Below are positions 5,661-6,609 of a stretch of 6,609 nt of DNA, piece after piece (position 1 is the stretch's first letter; every line of letters starts with the position of its first letter). Source of the DNA: Thermoprotei archaeon (lineage in GTDB: Archaea; Thermoproteota; Thermoprotei_A; Sulfolobales; Fervidicoccaceae); assembly GCA_022759165.1 (NCBI GenBank), contig JAEMPT010000007.1, positions 1 to 6,609 on the forward strand. The letters run 5' to 3'. Below the pieces are notes generated by a model. It worked only from the letters and a program-made list of their open reading frames with translations, was not told where the DNA came from and ran no database searches. The position numbers and the translations under genes were made by a program.

Positions 5661-6371
5661 ATGAAAAGGCTTTCCCATCTTAGGCCGGAAGAAAACCCAC
5701 TAGAGACGGGATTATTGATGAATAAGACAAGGCTTTTCAGTAGGAAAAACGAAGTTTTTTTAGAAGAAAGCGAAGGTATTTTAGTAATTAGGAAACGCTT
5801 TCGTAAATCGTCTTCCTTTTTAAAAGAAAAGGATTACCTTTCCTACTTGAAGGAAAAGATAGAAGTACCATCAATACTTTCGGAAGATACCGAGAGACAT
5901 GAGTTGATTCTGCAGTTCCTGGACGGACCTCCCATAATCCAGCTAGATATGAAAGAATTCCTAAATGCCGTGAGCATGGCATCCATTTGGCTAAGGAAGC
6001 TCCACTTTCTGGGAGTCATAAAAGGAGATTGTAACCCAAGAAACTTCATCATGCACAGAGGAAAAATCTACGGTATTGACTTCGAGGAGGCATCGTTGCT
6101 AATAGATGGTAGTTACGACCCGATAAAGGACTTGGTCGACCTTATTTCTACTACAGCGGTGGCACTAAACACCAGAGGTCTTCATCCCTTAAAATCGTTG
6201 GAACTATCTTTGGGCCATGTCTTAGAAAGTTACGGGGCTCATCCGTTGCCAGAAATAAATTATAAAGAACTTATAAAAAACTTCCTCAGAGATAGAAAAA
6301 AGTTTAGGCCGGAACGTTCGCATATCTTCGACGCGTTAATAGAGGAAACAAAGAATATAGAAAGTCCCTAA
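5661..6371 (+). CDS. Small protein-kinase-fold protein (Bud32/APH-like)
   Basis: Carries the core of the protein-kinase/aminoglycoside-phosphotransferase fold: VIRKRF at 42-47 with the likely ATP-binding Lys45, a helix-C region with Glu56 or nearby, the hinge LQFLDGPP at 84-91, the catalytic loop GVIKGDCNPRNF at 118-129 with Asp123 and Asn128, the metal-binding IDFEEAS at 139-145 (Asp140), and DLVDL at 157-161, which recalls Bud32. The His normally before GD is Lys121, and no glycine-rich loop is evident, so activity is plausible but not certain. It is cytoplasmic. It resembles Bud32 in size but lacks the usual GAEA start. ATG 5661 has no ribosome site, and the TATA-like CATATAATAA lies directly in front of it; Met20 (ATG 5718) is an alternative start that would give a leader of about 40 bases. 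The phosphate acceptor is unknown. The next gene is convergent. Confidence 0.65.
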   Translation: MKRLSHLRPEENPLETGLLMNKTRLFSRKNEVFLEESEGILVIRKRFRKSSSFLKEKDYLSYLKEKIEVPSILSEDTERHELILQFLDGPPIIQLDMKEFLNAVSMASIWLRKLHFLGVIKGDCNPRNFIMHRGKIYGIDFEEASLLIDGSYDPIKDLVDLISTTAVALNTRGLHPLKSLELSLGHVLESYGAHPLPEINYKELIKNFLRDRKKFRPERSHIFDALIEETKNIESP

Positions 6372-6446
6372 TTTTCATCTCCAAAGGCAAAAATCTCGTG
6401 CATGCTACAAGCCAAGGAAAGAACGACTTTGCTACCATTTCTCAGC
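6372..6446. other. Convergent intergenic spacer
   Basis: These 75 bases separate two genes that face each other. TTTT at 6372-6375 directly after the kinase-like stop, and AAAAA at 6389-6393 (T5 on the minus strand, about 55 bases past the ABC gene's stop), are the only terminator-like tracts. No hairpin worth naming was found. Confidence 0.3.
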
Positions 6447-6608
6447 TCAAGAGGATGAGGCTAAAATAAGCACTTTATCTGGATTGATGTGGACTTTCAC
6501 GCTATTTCCTTCCTTAAACTCCTCTGTTGACTGTGCGGTGATAACTTTGCCTCCTTCCAGTTCTATTTTATACTCGAAAAGCTCCCCCAGAAACATCGAT
6601 GATAAAAT
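6447..6608 (-). CDS. C-terminal end of an ABC-transporter ATPase (TOBE domain), partial
   Basis: The minus strand encodes 53 residues ending in TGA (complement of 6447-6449) and continues off the right edge. The translated piece has MFLGELFEYKIEL, then EEFKEGNSVKVHINPDKV, then LIL. This is the pattern of the last TOBE repeat of PotA/UgpC/MalK-type import ATPases: an x-FLG-x-x-x-E/Y-x-V strand, a turn, a PGD-like turn (here EGN) and a closing PDKVLIL strand. The ATPase core lies outside the window, so substrate class (polyamine, sugar, iron or molybdate-like) cannot be set. The TOBE domain in these proteins packs against the ATPase dimer and can sense regulators or substrate. It is too short and truncated to be noticed by length alone, but the match to the family's end is clear. 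Confidence 0.7.
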   Translation of the reverse strand: MLSSMFLGELFEYKIELEGGKVITAQSTEEFKEGNSVKVHINPDKVLILASSS

Positions 6609-6609
6609 T

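Overview
The window looks like an archaeal chromosome segment, most likely from a thermophile of the Thermoproteota (TACK) side, although the lineage cannot be fixed from 6.6 kb. Signs pointing to archaea are TATA/BRE-like promoters (aaagc + TTTTTATA at 174-186), Shine-Dalgarno sites of the GGAGGT type, heavy AGG/AGA arginine use, AT-rich intergenic DNA, and a pantothenate pair (PanE, PanB) next to surface-polysaccharide genes. The right end of an IS200/IS605- or IS607-type element sits at the left edge.

Layout, left to right. Positions 1-165 hold the last 41 codons of a decayed tnpB. They are overlapped by a G/C-rich, stem-rich end that looks like an omegaRNA/reRNA scaffold. A promoter at 174-187 then drives a tight run of three genes: a membrane family-2 glycosyltransferase (265-1731), a secreted polysaccharide-deacetylase-like protein (1745-2854) and ketopantoate reductase PanE (2862-3770), with gaps of 13 and 7 bases. 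After a 160-base gap with a small hairpin and an AT-rich promoter-like stretch comes ketopantoate hydroxymethyltransferase PanB (best start ATG 3931, giving 264 codons). It is followed by a DUF4213/DUF364 protein (4796-5560) that has the best ribosome-binding site in the window. A 100-base gap with an unusual GC-rich self-complementary core leads to a small kinase-fold protein of the Bud32/APH kind (5661-6371). A convergent gene enters from the right edge on the minus strand. Only its last 53 codons are present, and they look like the TOBE domain of an ABC-transporter ATPase.

How the genes work together. The glycosyltransferase and the deacetylase form a synthesise-and-modify pair like PgaC/PgaB or IcaA/IcaB, which suggests an extracellular or envelope polysaccharide. 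PanB and PanE catalyse consecutive steps of coenzyme A synthesis (2-oxoisovalerate to ketopantoate to pantoate). PanE appears transcriptionally tied to the surface genes, while PanB seems to have its own promoter. The DUF364 and kinase-like genes have no assignable substrate.

No CRISPR array, tRNA, rRNA or complete transposon was seen. The most interesting points are the nuclease-dead TnpB remnant with an apparently preserved guide-RNA scaffold abutting a host promoter, the archaeal polysaccharide pair with an altered QxxRW motif, and the GC-rich element at 5577-5640.
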